Shown: positions 1-8,854, counted from the first letter of the stretch. The stretch is DNA of 64,000 nt from Streptomyces rugosispiralis (GCF_024505145.1 NZ_JANIAA010000007.1:62001-126000), one strand, 5' to 3'. Notes: generated by a model not told the origin, from the sequence alone. Program-made: numbers and translations.

Positions 1-20
1 TCGGCGGTGTGCGGATACGG

Positions 21-1415
21 TCATCGCCTCAACCCTTTCACCCGATTGCCCCGATTCGGGGGATCGCCTCGCCGTGCGCCGTCGCTCCTGCGCGCGGGCG
101 GGACCAACTCCCATCGATCGCCATGACGTTCGACAAAGCCCAGGGCGAGCAGTTCATGGAGCCGGCCCAGGGCCTCGTCACAGCCGGTCCCGGATTCCCG
201 GGCCACATCCCGCAGGTGGTTGCCGCCCCGTGCCGACAACGCTTCCAGCACCCGTGCCGTCACGGGATCGAGCAGGTCCCGCTCGACCAGCGGTCCCCGC
301 CGCTCCGGGGCGAGGTCTCCGATGCCGCCGATGAGCTCGGCCACTTCGGCGGCGTCGGTGACCAGGACGGCCTCGCCGCGCAGCAGTTCATGCACCCCTG
401 CCGAGAGCCCGCTGGTAACCGGTCCGGGCACCCCCATGGTGGACCGCCCGAGCTGTTGTGCCCGGCGCGCGGTGACCAGCGATCCGCTGCGGTACTGGGC
501 CTCGACCACGACCGTGCCGCGGGTGAGGGCGGCGATGACCCGGTTGCGGAGCACGAATCTGGGGCGTGTCGGATGCGCTCCGGGTGGCAACTCGGCCAGC
601 ACCAGGCCCTGTTCCGCGATGCGCTCGATCAACTCGGCGTGCGCTCGCGGATAGGGGACGTCCACACCGGAGGCGAGCACCGCGATGGTGGCCCCGCCCG
701 CGGCGAGCGCCCCTCGGTGAGCCGCGCCGTCCACTCCGTGGGCCGCCCCGGAGACGACCGCCCAGCCCCGCTCGGCGAGCCCCGTGCCGAGGGAGGCCGC
801 GGCATGCGCGCCGTAGTCGCTGCAGGCCCGCGCACCGACCACGGCGACCGAGCGCAGCGCCCACATCCGCAAGTCGGCCCGGCCGCGCACCCATAACCCG
901 ACCGGGCGAGCGTCACCGAGATCGTCGAGCTGACCGGGCCAGTCCAGATCCCCGGGGCAGATGAACCGTCCACCGCACCGGGCGATCAACGCGAGGTCGG
1001 CGACCGGGTCCACCGCGGACGCCCGGAGGGCACATCCGGCCAGCCGCTCCCCGGTGGCTCCCGGCGGGGGCTTGCCCTTCCCGGTGAGCGCCCGCCACAG
1101 CGCCACCGGCCCCATACGGCGCAGCCAGCGTCCCACGGTCTCGTCCCCGGGCTCCACGAGCCGGGTGAGCGCCGCCCGCGCCAGCCGCTCCTCGTCCGGA
1201 ACGCCCCGCCTGACCGTGATGGTGTCCTCCACACGCCTCTCGGCGAGCTCCTGCCCCACGTTGGGGACACCTCGCCCCTCGAGCTCCGGCCCTTCGTCCG
1301 GGACGCCCCGCCCCGCCGGGAGCCCCTGCCTCTCGTCCCAGCCGCCCTGCCCCTGCCCAGCCTCCGAGAACAGGGCGGGGACGGTGCCGCGGCCGCCCGC
1401 CGAAGGAGTCGTCAT
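21..1415 (-). CDS. dprA: DNA-processing protein DprA (Smf)
   Basis: A DprA/Smf family protein of 464 residues, which binds single-stranded DNA and loads RecA in naturally competent bacteria; its role in Streptomyces is not established. The Rossmann-like core is clear (VAVVGARACSDYG, VVSGAAHGVDGAAHRG, LRNRVIAALTRGTVVVEA), followed by a C-terminal winged-helix-like part. The N-terminal 75 residues are low complexity with an imperfect repeat (RGVPDEGPELEG, then RGVPNVGQELAE). ATG at 1415 is preferred because GGGGGAG lies 5 nt upstream and it overlaps the comM stop as ATGA; GTG at 1421 is an alternative. An ATG at 24 overlaps the dprA stop in the same way and may begin the next gene off the window. 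Confidence 0.93.
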   Translation of the reverse strand: MTTPSAGGRGTVPALFSEAGQGQGGWDERQGLPAGRGVPDEGPELEGRGVPNVGQELAERRVEDTITVRRGVPDEERLARAALTRLVEPGDETVGRWLRRMGPVALWRALTGKGKPPPGATGERLAGCALRASAVDPVADLALIARCGGRFICPGDLDWPGQLDDLGDARPVGLWVRGRADLRMWALRSVAVVGARACSDYGAHAAASLGTGLAERGWAVVSGAAHGVDGAAHRGALAAGGATIAVLASGVDVPYPRAHAELIERIAEQGLVLAELPPGAHPTRPRFVLRNRVIAALTRGTVVVEAQYRSGSLVTARRAQQLGRSTMGVPGPVTSGLSAGVHELLRGEAVLVTDAAEVAELIGGIGDLAPERRGPLVERDLLDPVTARVLEALSARGGNHLRDVARESGTGCDEALGRLHELLALGFVERHGDRWELVPPARRSDGARRGDPPNRGNRVKGLRR

Positions 1416-3037
1416 CAGCACTCCCCCGCCGGGACCGGCACCCCGCGGCTGATCCCGGTGCGCAGCTGCAGCGCCTGGGCGATGTCCGGTGCCATGGGCC
1501 GGTCGTGCCCGGCCAGGTCGGCGACGGTCCAGGCGACCCTCAGCACCCGGTCCAGCCCCCGGGCGGTGAGCAGCCCGCGCTCCATATCGCGCTCGGCCTC
1601 GCGCAGCGCCCCGGGACCCGGCTGCCAGCGGGTGCGCAGCTCATGGCCCGGCACCTCGCTGTTCAGCCGCCAGGGGGTGCCCTGGAGGCGGGCGGCGGAC
1701 CGCTCCCGGGCCTCCCGGACCCTGGCCGCGACCGACGCGCTGCTCTCCGCCCCGGCATACCCCCCGGTGAGCTCGGTCCGGCTCACCGCCTCGACGCGCA
1801 CCCGCAGGTCCACCCGGTCCAGCAGCGGTCCGGACAGCCGTGCCTGATAGCGGCGGACCGTGGCGGGCGAGCACTCACAGACGTCACCCATCAGACCGTG
1901 GCGCCCACAGGGGCAGGGGTTCGCCGCCAGCATCAGCAGGAAGCGCGCCGGCATCCGCATCATCCCGGCGGACCGGGCGACCACCACATGCCCCGACTCC
2001 AGGGGCTGCCGCAGGGCGTCCAGCGCCTTCCCGCTGAACTCGGGAGCCTCGTCCAGGAAGAGCAGTCCACGGTGGGCGAGCGAGACCGCGCCAGGTCTGG
2101 GCAGTCCGTTGCCCCCACCGACGAGCGCGGCCATGGTCGCCGAGTGGTGCGGGGCGCAGTACGGCGGGGTCTCCACCAGCGGCTGCCCCGGAGGGAGGAC
2201 CCCGGCGACCGAGTGGACCGCCGTGACCTCCAGGGCCTCCTGCTGGGTGAGGGGCGGCAGCAGCCCGGGCAGCCGCTCGGCCAGCATGGTCTTCCCGGCG
2301 CCCGGGGGCCCGTTCAGGAAGAGGTGGTGCCCGCCCGCGGCCGCGACCTCCAGGGCGGTGCGCGCGGCCCGCTGCCCGGCGACCTCGGCCAGATCGGGCC
2401 GCCCCGCCCCGGCCCCGGGCACCGCGGCGACGCCGGTGCCCATACCGGCGCCGGGCACGGTGAGCCCCGCCAGCATCGGATCGGGGCGGCCCAGCTCCTG
2501 GGGTTCCTCCTCCTCGGGCACCGGCTCGTCCGTCAGCACCGCGATCAACTGGCGCAGGCTCCGCACGCCCAGCACCGAGACGCCCGGCACCAGGGCCGCC
2601 TCCGCCGCCGTCTGCTCGGGGACCACGACCTGGCGGTAGCCCGCCTCGGAGGCGGCGAGCACGGCGGGCAGCACGCCGCGGACCGGCCGCACCCGGCCGT
2701 CAAGACCCAGCTCCCCGATCATCATCAGATCGGCGATCTCCCGCGGGTCCACGCGCTCGGCCGCGCCGAGCACCGCGCAGGCCACGGCGAGGTCGAAGCC
2801 GCTGCCGCCCTTGGGGACGGATGCCGGGCTGAGCCCGACCGTGAGCTTCCTCTGCGGCCATTCACCGCCGGAATTGACCACGGCCGCACGGACCCGGTCC
2901 CGGCTCTCCACCAGGCTCTTGTCGGGCAGCCCGACAAGGGTGAAGGCGGCCACTCCCGGCTCCAGATCGGCCTGGACCTCCACCACCACGCCCTCGACCC
3001 CGACCAGCGCCACCGAGCAGGTGCGGGCGAACCCCAT
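1415..3037 (-). CDS. comM: YifB/ComM family Mg-chelatase-like AAA+ ATPase
   Basis: A 540-residue ComM/YifB protein. The N-terminal part is a Lon-protease-like domain (from [16 protein letters not shown], with the family signature VGLPDKSLVESRDRVRAA). A Mg-chelatase-type AAA+ module follows with Walker A GPPGAGKTMLAERLPG and Walker B GLLFLDEAPEFS, then a Cys cluster (NPCPCGRHG...CECSP). In Vibrio ComM is a branch-migration helicase used in recombination; that role is inferred here. The start is ATG 3037, with GAGGGG 7 nt upstream and ATGA overlap with yraN. It is translationally coupled on both sides (yraN-comM-dprA). Confidence 0.93.
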   Translation of the reverse strand: MGFARTCSVALVGVEGVVVEVQADLEPGVAAFTLVGLPDKSLVESRDRVRAAVVNSGGEWPQRKLTVGLSPASVPKGGSGFDLAVACAVLGAAERVDPREIADLMMIGELGLDGRVRPVRGVLPAVLAASEAGYRQVVVPEQTAAEAALVPGVSVLGVRSLRQLIAVLTDEPVPEEEEPQELGRPDPMLAGLTVPGAGMGTGVAAVPGAGAGRPDLAEVAGQRAARTALEVAAAGGHHLFLNGPPGAGKTMLAERLPGLLPPLTQQEALEVTAVHSVAGVLPPGQPLVETPPYCAPHHSATMAALVGGGNGLPRPGAVSLAHRGLLFLDEAPEFSGKALDALRQPLESGHVVVARSAGMMRMPARFLLMLAANPCPCGRHGLMGDVCECSPATVRRYQARLSGPLLDRVDLRVRVEAVSRTELTGGYAGAESSASVAARVREARERSAARLQGTPWRLNSEVPGHELRTRWQPGPGALREAERDMERGLLTARGLDRVLRVAWTVADLAGHDRPMAPDIAQALQLRTGISRGVPVPAGEC

Positions 3038-3396
3038 CAGGCCACCCCTCGCACATGCTCGACCACGGGCGCGCCCCGTCGGGGCAGCACCACCCCCACC
3101 ACATCGATCCGCACCCCGCCCGGCGGCGGCCCGCCGCGCCGCTCGAGCCAGCGCTCCGCCAGCCACCGCAGCCGCTCGGTCTTGTCCGGTCGGACGGCCG
3201 CCATCGGATGCTCGTAACCACCCTCGCGGCGCGTCTTCACCTCGCACACCACCAGCGCCCCGGCGTCGAGCGCGACGATGTCGATCTCGCCGTCCCGGCA
3301 TCGCCAATTGCGCTCCAGGACGGTCATCCCGGCTTCCGTCAATGTGCGGACCGCCACATCCTCGCCGTAGCGGCCCAGCGCTCCTCGGGCGTTCAT
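3037..3396 (-). CDS. yraN: YraN/UPF0102 family endonuclease-like protein
   Basis: A 119-residue UPF0102 protein with a Holliday-junction-resolvase-like (PD-(D/E)XK) fold. The diagnostic residues are visible: GRYGEDVA, then [24 protein letters not shown], which carries the E...D...ExK catalytic set. Function is unproven in the family; the link to comM and dprA suggests DNA processing. GGAGGT lies 10 nt before ATG 3396. A 236-nt spacer full of short repeats separates it from the upstream DUF2469 gene. Confidence 0.92.
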   Translation of the reverse strand: MNARGALGRYGEDVAVRTLTEAGMTVLERNWRCRDGEIDIVALDAGALVVCEVKTRREGGYEHPMAAVRPDKTERLRWLAERWLERRGGPPPGGVRIDVVGVVLPRRGAPVVEHVRGVA

Positions 3397-3491
3397 TCGG
3401 CACCACCTCCGGCACCGACTGTGACGCCCCCGCGTCCCGCTCAGGGATCTTGGAGCATTCCTGTGGACAGCCGCCCGGCTGTGGAAAACCC

Positions 3492-3647
3492 AGCCACCCG
3501 GAAGGCTGAGTCAGCCGCCCGGAAGCTGGAGAGTTCAGCTGCCGGAAGCTTGCGTCAGCCGCCCGGACCGTGGCGTCAGCCGCCGGAAGCCTGAGTCAGC
3601 CGCAGCCTGAGTCAGCCGCCCGGACGGTGGGGTCAACCGCTCGGAAG
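3492..3647 (+). repeat. Imperfect tandem repeat array derived from the DUF2469 3' end
   Basis: About eight diverged copies of a GTCAGCCGCCCGGAAG-type unit lie here, at about 3492, 3510, 3534, 3554, 3575, 3596, 3611 and 3632, spaced 15-24 nt. The last copy (GTCAACCGCTCGGAAG, 3632-3647) is the actual 3' end of the DUF2469 gene on the minus strand, including its TGA. The array therefore looks like iterated copies of that gene end. It fills the spacer between DUF2469 and yraN. Confidence 0.85.
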
Positions 3648-3941
3648 ATCGAGGTCGCTCTTGTTCAGCTCCTCGATATTCACGTCCTTGAACGTGAGAA
3701 CCCGTACCTGCTTCACGAAACGGGCCGGGCGATACATGTCCCAGACCCAGGCGTCGGCCATCGACACCTCGAAGAAGACCTCACCCTGGACCGAGTGCAC
3801 CTGCATCTCGTAGTCGTTGGTGAGGTAGAAGCGGCGTTCGGTCTCGATCACATATTTGAACAGACCGACGACATCGCGGTACTCCCGGTAGAGCTTCAGC
3901 TCCATCTCGGTCTCGTACTTCTCGAGGTCCTCGGCGCTCAT
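3633..3941 (-). CDS. DUF2469 family conserved actinobacterial protein
   Basis: A 102-residue protein of the DUF2469 family, which is highly conserved in actinobacteria and has no known function. It starts MSAEDLEKYETEMELKLYRE and is rich in aromatic and charged residues (FKYVIETERRFYLTNDYE; ADAWVWDMYRPARFVKQV). ATG 3941 is chosen over the upstream start at 3974 because AAGGGGA lies just before it and the family begins there. It sits between the NUDIX gene and yraN in the sipZ transcription unit. There is no signal peptide or membrane segment. Confidence 0.9.
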   Translation of the reverse strand: MSAEDLEKYETEMELKLYREYRDVVGLFKYVIETERRFYLTNDYEMQVHSVQGEVFFEVSMADAWVWDMYRPARFVKQVRVLTFKDVNIEELNKSDLDLPSG

Positions 3942-3980
3942 GGCATGTTCCCCTTCAGCCGTGCGTCCCCCCATTGTGCG

Positions 3981-4511
3981 TCAGACGCGCTCAGTCTCCA
4001 GGATCACCGGTGCACTCGGAGGTCCCTCGACGAGCAGCGTACGCAACAGCTCCGCCAGCCGTGTCGGGTATACCGGCTCGGTGGCCGTGGCCAGCTCGTC
4101 CGCCGTCCACCAGCGCAGACCGGCCACGCTCCGCCGCTCCAGCTCCGTCAGCCCGCCGCCGGCCCGTGCCGGGGTCTGTTGGGTACGACACAGGTAGTAC
4201 CACTCGTCCTGGTCCCAGCGCCGCCCGGCGAACGGAAAGGAGCAGATCCGCCGCCACAGCAGCGGGCCGAGCCGCACATCGGTGATCCCGGTCTCCTCCG
4301 CGAGCTCCCGGAGCGCCGCCTCCTCGCGGCTCTCCTCGCCCTCCAGGCCGCCTCCCGGGGTGAACCACCAGGTGGACGACGGATCGTCCGGTTCGAAGCC
4401 GTGCAGCAGCAGGATCCGGTCCTGCGGGTCCAGCAGCACGACCCGGGCGACCTTCCGCAGCCGCCGCTCCTCCGTGCCGCCCCGCTCGGCTCCGCCAGGC
4501 CCCTCAGCCAC
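3981..4511 (-). CDS. NUDIX hydrolase (MutT-like)
   Basis: A NUDIX hydrolase of about 176 residues. The NUDIX box is intact: GGGLEGEE followed by SREEAALRELAEETGI. These enzymes hydrolyse nucleoside diphosphates linked to another group; the substrate cannot be read from the sequence. GTG 4511 is preferred, which overlaps the 3' end of sipZ by 8 nt; longer upstream starts would lie deep inside sipZ. A mutT-like gene directly after sipZ is also reported in S. lividans, where sipZ heads a separate operon. Confidence 0.9.
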   Translation of the reverse strand: MAEGPGGAERGGTEERRLRKVARVVLLDPQDRILLLHGFEPDDPSSTWWFTPGGGLEGEESREEAALRELAEETGITDVRLGPLLWRRICSFPFAGRRWDQDEWYYLCRTQQTPARAGGGLTELERRSVAGLRWWTADELATATEPVYPTRLAELLRTLLVEGPPSAPVILETERV

Positions 4512-5274
4512 TCGCGGCCACCTTCCCCTTCGCTGCCTGATCCCGCCGTGCGCCGCCGCCCGCCCTGCGCCGGGCGATCGGCCCATGGGCCGCGCCCGCC
4601 AGGATCAGCACGGCACCCACGATGACCGCGATCAGGATCGGTCCCAGCGGCCCCGGCTGCGAGATCCCGCCCGGCAGCGCCTTGAAGGCGTCCGGCCGCC
4701 CCACGGTCCCCCAGGACCCCAGCGGCCAGGCGGTGGCGTCCACCCGGGCGTCCACCGCGCCCCGCTCCACGGCGCCGCCCGCCTCGTCGGTGAGGTGCAC
4801 CCGCGAGTCCAGGGAGTCGCTGCGATGGTCGCCCAGCAGGAACAGCCGGTTCTTGGGCACGGTGGTGGAGAAGACCGAGGAGGATGCCTGCTCGCCCGAG
4901 CGCAGATACGGTTCCTCGAGGACCTTGCCGTTCACCCGCAGCCGGCCCTGCTTGTCACAGCACTCGACCCGGTCGCCGCCGACCCCGATGACCCGCTTCA
5001 CCATGGGCAGGTCGCCCCACACCTGGTCGCGGAAGACCACCACGTCGCCGCGGCGCACATCGCCGCCGTCGACCCGCTCCGCCAGCACTCGGGCGCCCTT
5101 GCCGATCGTCGGCGTCATGGAGTCGGTGGGAACCGTGTACGGCTTGTAGAGCATCGCGCCCCAGACGAAGCCGCCGAGGAACAGCACACACCCGACGGCC
5201 ACCGCCAGCCCGGACAGCACACTGCCGGGCGTGCGCCGCGGCTTGCCGCCCCCCGCCCCTTGGGCTCCGCTCAT
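4504..5274 (-). CDS. sipZ: Type I signal peptidase SipZ
   Basis: Type I signal peptidase, 256 residues, which removes signal peptides outside the membrane. It has an N-terminal membrane anchor (about 18-42) followed by the catalytic serine in VPTDSM (Ser52). The general-base lysine is in MVKRVIGVGGDR (Lys93), and the GDHRSDSLDSR box is intact. A second hydrophobic segment near the C terminus (LGPILIAVIVGAVLILAGAA) puts the tail back through the membrane, as known for Streptomyces SipX/Y/Z. It is the fourth of four sip genes and is separated from sipY by a perfect 30-nt palindrome, so it probably has its own promoter in 5275-5313. Confidence 0.95.
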   Translation of the reverse strand: MSGAQGAGGGKPRRTPGSVLSGLAVAVGCVLFLGGFVWGAMLYKPYTVPTDSMTPTIGKGARVLAERVDGGDVRRGDVVVFRDQVWGDLPMVKRVIGVGGDRVECCDKQGRLRVNGKVLEEPYLRSGEQASSSVFSTTVPKNRLFLLGDHRSDSLDSRVHLTDEAGGAVERGAVDARVDATAWPLGSWGTVGRPDAFKALPGGISQPGPLGPILIAVIVGAVLILAGAAHGPIARRRAGGGARRDQAAKGKVAASG

Positions 5275-5313
5275 TCCAGTGCTCCCGCCGTACGCAACAG
5301 ACGTAGAAGATCA

Positions 5314-5343
5314 GGTTCCGTGTGCCCCGGGGCACACGGAACC
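5314..5343 (-). terminator. Perfect 15+15 palindrome between sipY and sipZ
   Basis: GGTTCCGTGTGCCCC is followed immediately by its exact reverse complement. It lies 28 nt downstream of the sipY stop and 40 nt upstream of the sipZ start, so it should end the sipW-X-Y transcript. This agrees with the published S. lividans layout, in which sipWXY form one operon and sipZ starts another. There is no T-run, which is normal for Streptomyces terminators. Confidence 0.8.
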
Positions 5344-5370
5344 GCACCTTACCCGGCGGTACGGGCTCCG

Positions 5371-6465
5371 TCAGCAGTCGGCGGTCAACCGCTCCGGCCG
5401 GCTCTCGGCCTCCGTACGGACCTTGGCGATCAGTCGGCGGCGGCGCCACAGCACGATCGGCAGCGCGCCCGCGAACCCCAGGGCCGAGGGGGCCATGGCG
5501 GCAGCCGCACCCAGACCCGGCTGGTCGAAGGTGTCCGGCACCGACAGGGTGGACCAGCGGTTGATCGGCCAGGCGATGACGATCGCGCGGCCGACGACAT
5601 CGTCCACCGAGACCGTGCCGTTGTTCAGGTTCTGGTGGTAGCGGGAGTCCAGCGAGTCCTGGCGGTGGTCGCCCATCACCCAGATCCGGCCCTCGGGCAC
5701 CTTGATCGGGCCGAACGGCTTCTCGTCACAGGGGGTGTTCCCGGGGAAGATGTACGGCTCGTCCAGGGGCTTGCCGTTGACCATGACCTTGCCGCCGCGC
5801 TTGCAGGAGACGGTGTCCCCGCCGACCGCGATGACCCGCTTGATCAGGTCCTTCTCCTCCGCCGACGGCATCAGCCCGATGAAGCTGAGCGCCTTCTGGA
5901 TGCCGTCGGCGACCGGGCCGGAGCTCTTGGTCTGCGACTCGCCGAGCCAGCCGCCCGGGTCGTGGAAGACGACCACCTCGCCGCGCTCCGGCTCGGAGCC
6001 GAACCACGGGGTGAGCTTGTCCACCAGCACCCGGTCGCCCCGCTGCAGGGTGTTCTGCATCGAGTCGGACGGGATCGAGAACGCCTGCACCAGGAAGGTC
6101 TTGATCAGCAGCGCCAGGGCCAGGGCGATGATGACCAGGATCGGCAGCTCCTTCCAGAAGGAGCGCACCTTCTTGGGCTTGCCGAGCTTCCCGGGCCCGC
6201 CGGGCTTCCCGGGGCCCGGCTTCGACGCCCCGTCCCCGTCCCCGGGCGGATCAGCCGCGCCGGGACCGTCCTGGGGATCGGAGGGTTCCGGCCCGCCATC
6301 GGCTCCGTGTGGGTCCGACGCCCTGGGCGCGGCAGCCGTCCCGTTCGTGGGTGCACCGGCTTCGGGCGCCGCGTCCGCCCCGTCCGTGGGCTGCTGCGCC
6401 CCCGTCCCGGGCTGCCTCTCGGGCTCTTCGTGACCGGATCGTGCGCCGACCGCCAAATCCCCCAC
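5371..6465 (-). CDS. sipY: Type I signal peptidase SipY
   Basis: Type I signal peptidase of about 364 residues. A long disordered Pro/Gly/Ala-rich cytoplasmic N terminus (about 100 residues) precedes the membrane anchor ELPILVIIALALALLIKTF. The catalytic Ser is in SIPSDSMQ (about residue 135) and the catalytic Lys in LIKRVIAVGGD (about 209); box E is GDHRQDSLDSR. A C-terminal hydrophobic segment (MAPSALGFAGALPIVLW) is a second anchor. GTG 6465 is chosen because GAGGAG lies 5 nt upstream; GTG 6471 directly abuts that site. The first ~215 nt are overlapped in another frame by the long tail of sipX. Confidence 0.94.
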   Translation of the reverse strand: MGDLAVGARSGHEEPERQPGTGAQQPTDGADAAPEAGAPTNGTAAAPRASDPHGADGGPEPSDPQDGPGAADPPGDGDGASKPGPGKPGGPGKLGKPKKVRSFWKELPILVIIALALALLIKTFLVQAFSIPSDSMQNTLQRGDRVLVDKLTPWFGSEPERGEVVVFHDPGGWLGESQTKSSGPVADGIQKALSFIGLMPSAEEKDLIKRVIAVGGDTVSCKRGGKVMVNGKPLDEPYIFPGNTPCDEKPFGPIKVPEGRIWVMGDHRQDSLDSRYHQNLNNGTVSVDDVVGRAIVIAWPINRWSTLSVPDTFDQPGLGAAAAMAPSALGFAGALPIVLWRRRRLIAKVRTEAESRPERLTADC

Positions 6466-7444
6466 ATCCACTCCTCACGCCTGACTGCCGCCTGCCCCAT
6501 GAACGGCGCAGGATCACCACTCCCATAACGAGCGGGAGTTCCGCAGGGGTCGGGAGCTGGACCATTCCTTGCTGATCCACGGGGGACAGCCTATGTGCCG
6601 ACCCCTCGGCCTGGGTCGCCCCACTCGGCGCGTCCTTCACCGAGGCGTAGGTACCCGGCTCCTCGAGCCGCCGCATGTGCCCGAACGGCCACGCGATCAC
6701 GACAGCGCGGCCGACCACCATGTTGTCCGGCACCGTGCCCTGGTACGGCTCATCCAGATGGACCCGGGAGTCCGCCGAGTTGGACCGGTGATCACCCATC
6801 ACGAACATCCGCCCCTGGGGGACCGTCACCTTGAACTGCTTCTGCGACGGCGGGTTCCCCGGGTGCAGATACGGTTCGTTCAGCGGCGTCCCGTTGACGG
6901 TGACCTTACCGTTCGTGTCACAGCACTCCACCGTGTCGCCGCCCACCGCGACCACCCGCTTGATCAGGTCCTGCTCGTCGGAGGACGGCAGCAGCCCGAT
7001 GAAGGTCAGGAACTCCTTGCCCTGCTTGATGACCGGCGGGTCGTCCTTGGGCGGCTTCCGCTCGTCGTCCAGCCACCCGCCGGGGTCCTTGAACACCACC
7101 ACATCGCCGCGCTCCGGCTTGGAGCCGAACCACGGGGTGAACTTGTCCACCAGCACCCGGTCGCCGATCCGGATCGTCTGCTCCATCGAGCCGGACGGAA
7201 TGACGAACGCCTGCACCAGGAAGGTCTTCAGGACAAGCGCGATCACCAGCGCCACGCCCACCAGGATCGGTATCTCCTTGACGGCCGAACGGCGCCGCCT
7301 GCGCTTGATACGGCGCTGGATCTTGCGCCGCTCGGCGCGCCCGCCCACCCGGCGCTCGCCCGGCGGACGGGGCGTGCCCACGTCGACGCCGTCGGGCGGA
7401 GCGGCCGGGCGCGCCCCGGCGCGAGGACGCCCACGCTTACCCAT
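6251..7444 (-). CDS. sipX: Type I signal peptidase SipX with an abnormal 3' extension into sipY
   Basis: Type I signal peptidase. From ATG 7444 (MGKRGRPRAG) there is a basic N terminus, a membrane anchor (EIPILVGVALVIALVLKTF), the catalytic Ser in VIPSGSME (Ser86) and Lys in LIKRVVAVGGD (Lys162), and GDHRSNSADSR. The C-terminal anchor core LPLVMGVVIL is present near residue 305. After it the frame stays open for about 90 codons and runs 215 nt into sipY with an Arg/Gly-rich sequence unlike a signal peptidase. A TGA at 6475-6477 in an adjacent frame would end the protein at about 323 residues, so a one-base shift is likely near there. The start overlaps the sipW stop by 8 nt. Confidence 0.85.
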   Translation of the reverse strand: MGKRGRPRAGARPAAPPDGVDVGTPRPPGERRVGGRAERRKIQRRIKRRRRRSAVKEIPILVGVALVIALVLKTFLVQAFVIPSGSMEQTIRIGDRVLVDKFTPWFGSKPERGDVVVFKDPGGWLDDERKPPKDDPPVIKQGKEFLTFIGLLPSSDEQDLIKRVVAVGGDTVECCDTNGKVTVNGTPLNEPYLHPGNPPSQKQFKVTVPQGRMFVMGDHRSNSADSRVHLDEPYQGTVPDNMVVGRAVVIAWPFGHMRRLEEPGTYASVKDAPSGATQAEGSAHRLSPVDQQGMVQLPTPAELPLVMGVVILRRSWGRRQSGVRSGCGGFGGRRTIRSRRAREAARDGGAAAHGRGGRGARSRCTHERDGCRAQGVGPTRSRWRAGTLRSPGRSRRG

Positions 7445-8288
7445 GGGCACCACCGGAGGCAGCGGACGGTATGCGGCCTGGCGCCGCGGGCACGTCCGTG
7501 AAGGCATCCGTCCGGGGCACGCCCGACCAGCGGCCGAGCGGCCAGCCGATCCATTGGGCGCGCCCGATCACCTTGTCGACGGGGACCGTGCCCCCGCCCG
7601 GGGCGCCCAGATGGTCGCGCGAGTCCCGGGAGGCGTCGCGGTGGTCGCCCATCACCCACAGCCGTCCTTCGGGCACGACGATGTCGAAGCGCACCCGCGA
7701 GGGACTGTCCCCGGGGTGCAGATAGTGCTCGTCCACCGGCTGACCGTTCACCTCGATCCTCCCCCGCTTGTCGCAGCAGGTGACCCGGTCACCACCGATG
7801 CCCACCACGCGCTTGACGTAGTCGGACTCGGCCGGTTCGGCCAGCCCGACCGTCGCGGCCGCCTTGCGCAGCAGACCCGTCACCGGATTCCTGGACGGCT
7901 CCTCCTCGCCGAAGGAACCGGCTCCGTCGAACACGACAACGTCGCCGCGGCGCGGATCGTCCCCGAAACGGTAGGCGAGCTTGTTCACAAGCACCCGGTC
8001 CCCGGGGCGGAGGGTGCCCTCCATGGAACCGCTGGGGATCAGAAACGGCTGCAGCACGAAGCCGCTCACCAGCAGCACGAGCGCGGCGCAGCCGGTCGCG
8101 AGCAGCGCCGCCCGCCGTCGGCGCCCGCCGCCGGTCAGCCAGGCCCGAATGGGCCCGTGCGGCAGCCGCCCGGTGGACGGGGGCTCCCCGGCCCGCGCGG
8201 AGGCATACGAAGAGCGCGACCGCCCCTCGTGCTCCTTCTCGGAGCCCGGGGAGCTGTCGCGCTCCGCGAGCTGTCCTTCGGTGTTCAT
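7437..8288 (-). CDS. sipW: Type I signal peptidase SipW
   Basis: Type I signal peptidase, 283 residues, the first gene of sipW-X-Y. A hydrophilic N terminus (1-59) is followed by one anchor (AALLATGCAALVLLVSGFVL). The catalytic Ser88 is in LIPSGSME, Lys159 in YVKRVVGIGGDR, and box E is GDHRDASRDSR. Unlike its three neighbours it has no C-terminal membrane segment, matching what is reported for S. lividans SipW. The stop overlaps the start of sipX. A short inverted repeat (ATCCGGCC-C-GGCCGGAT, 8302-8318) lies between rplS and sipW, so sipW may be partly read from the rplS operon. Confidence 0.94.
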   Translation of the reverse strand: MNTEGQLAERDSSPGSEKEHEGRSRSSYASARAGEPPSTGRLPHGPIRAWLTGGGRRRRAALLATGCAALVLLVSGFVLQPFLIPSGSMEGTLRPGDRVLVNKLAYRFGDDPRRGDVVVFDGAGSFGEEEPSRNPVTGLLRKAAATVGLAEPAESDYVKRVVGIGGDRVTCCDKRGRIEVNGQPVDEHYLHPGDSPSRVRFDIVVPEGRLWVMGDHRDASRDSRDHLGAPGGGTVPVDKVIGRAQWIGWPLGRWSGVPRTDAFTDVPAAPGRIPSAASGGAHG

Positions 8289-8371
8289 CGGGCCAGAGCC
8301 TATCCGGCCCGGCCGGATGATCCGGCGGTAGCTCAGTAGTCGCGCAAAATCGCCGCGATCCAGCCGCGAGC

Positions 8372-8722
8372 TCAGTTCTCGCGCTTCTCCTTGATCTTGG
8401 CGGCCTTGCCGCGGAGGTCGCGCAGGTAGTACAGCTTCGCCCGGCGCACATCACCGCGGGTGACGACCTCGATCTTCTCGACGATCGGGGTGTGCACCGG
8501 GAAGGTGCGCTCCACGCCGACGCTGAAGCTCACCTTGCGGACGGTGAAGGTCTCGCGGACACCGGAGCCCTGGCGGCGGATGACGACGCCCTTGAACTGC
8601 TGGACACGGGAGCGGTTGCCCTCGATGACGCGGACGTGGACGTTGACCGTGTCGCCGGGGCGGAAGGTCGGGATGTCGCTGCGCAGCGACGCGGAGTCGA
8701 CGGTGTCGAGCAGGTGAGACAT
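8372..8722 (-). CDS. rplS: 50S ribosomal protein L19
   Basis: Ribosomal protein L19, 116 residues, located at the 30S-50S interface. It starts [16 protein letters not shown] at ATG 8722 and contains the conserved [31 protein letters not shown] and [15 protein letters not shown] stretches, ending with a basic tail ([11 protein letters not shown]). Length is normal for the family. It is the last gene of the rpsP-khpA-rimM-trmD-rplS unit, 132 nt after trmD. The longer upstream frame to 8833 is not needed. Confidence 0.97.
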   Translation of the reverse strand: MSHLLDTVDSASLRSDIPTFRPGDTVNVHVRVIEGNRSRVQQFKGVVIRRQGSGVRETFTVRKVSFSVGVERTFPVHTPIVEKIEVVTRGDVRRAKLYYLRDLRGKAAKIKEKREN

Positions 8723-8854
8723 GATCGTCTGCTTTCCTCGCCGATGCCACAGGTCATCAGCGGAATATCGAATGATGATTCGGAGTGCCGCCCTCATCGG
8801 GTGGGCGTCGGTCCCCCTGTGGCAGGGGCGCACACCCGGACGTACGGCAGCGGC

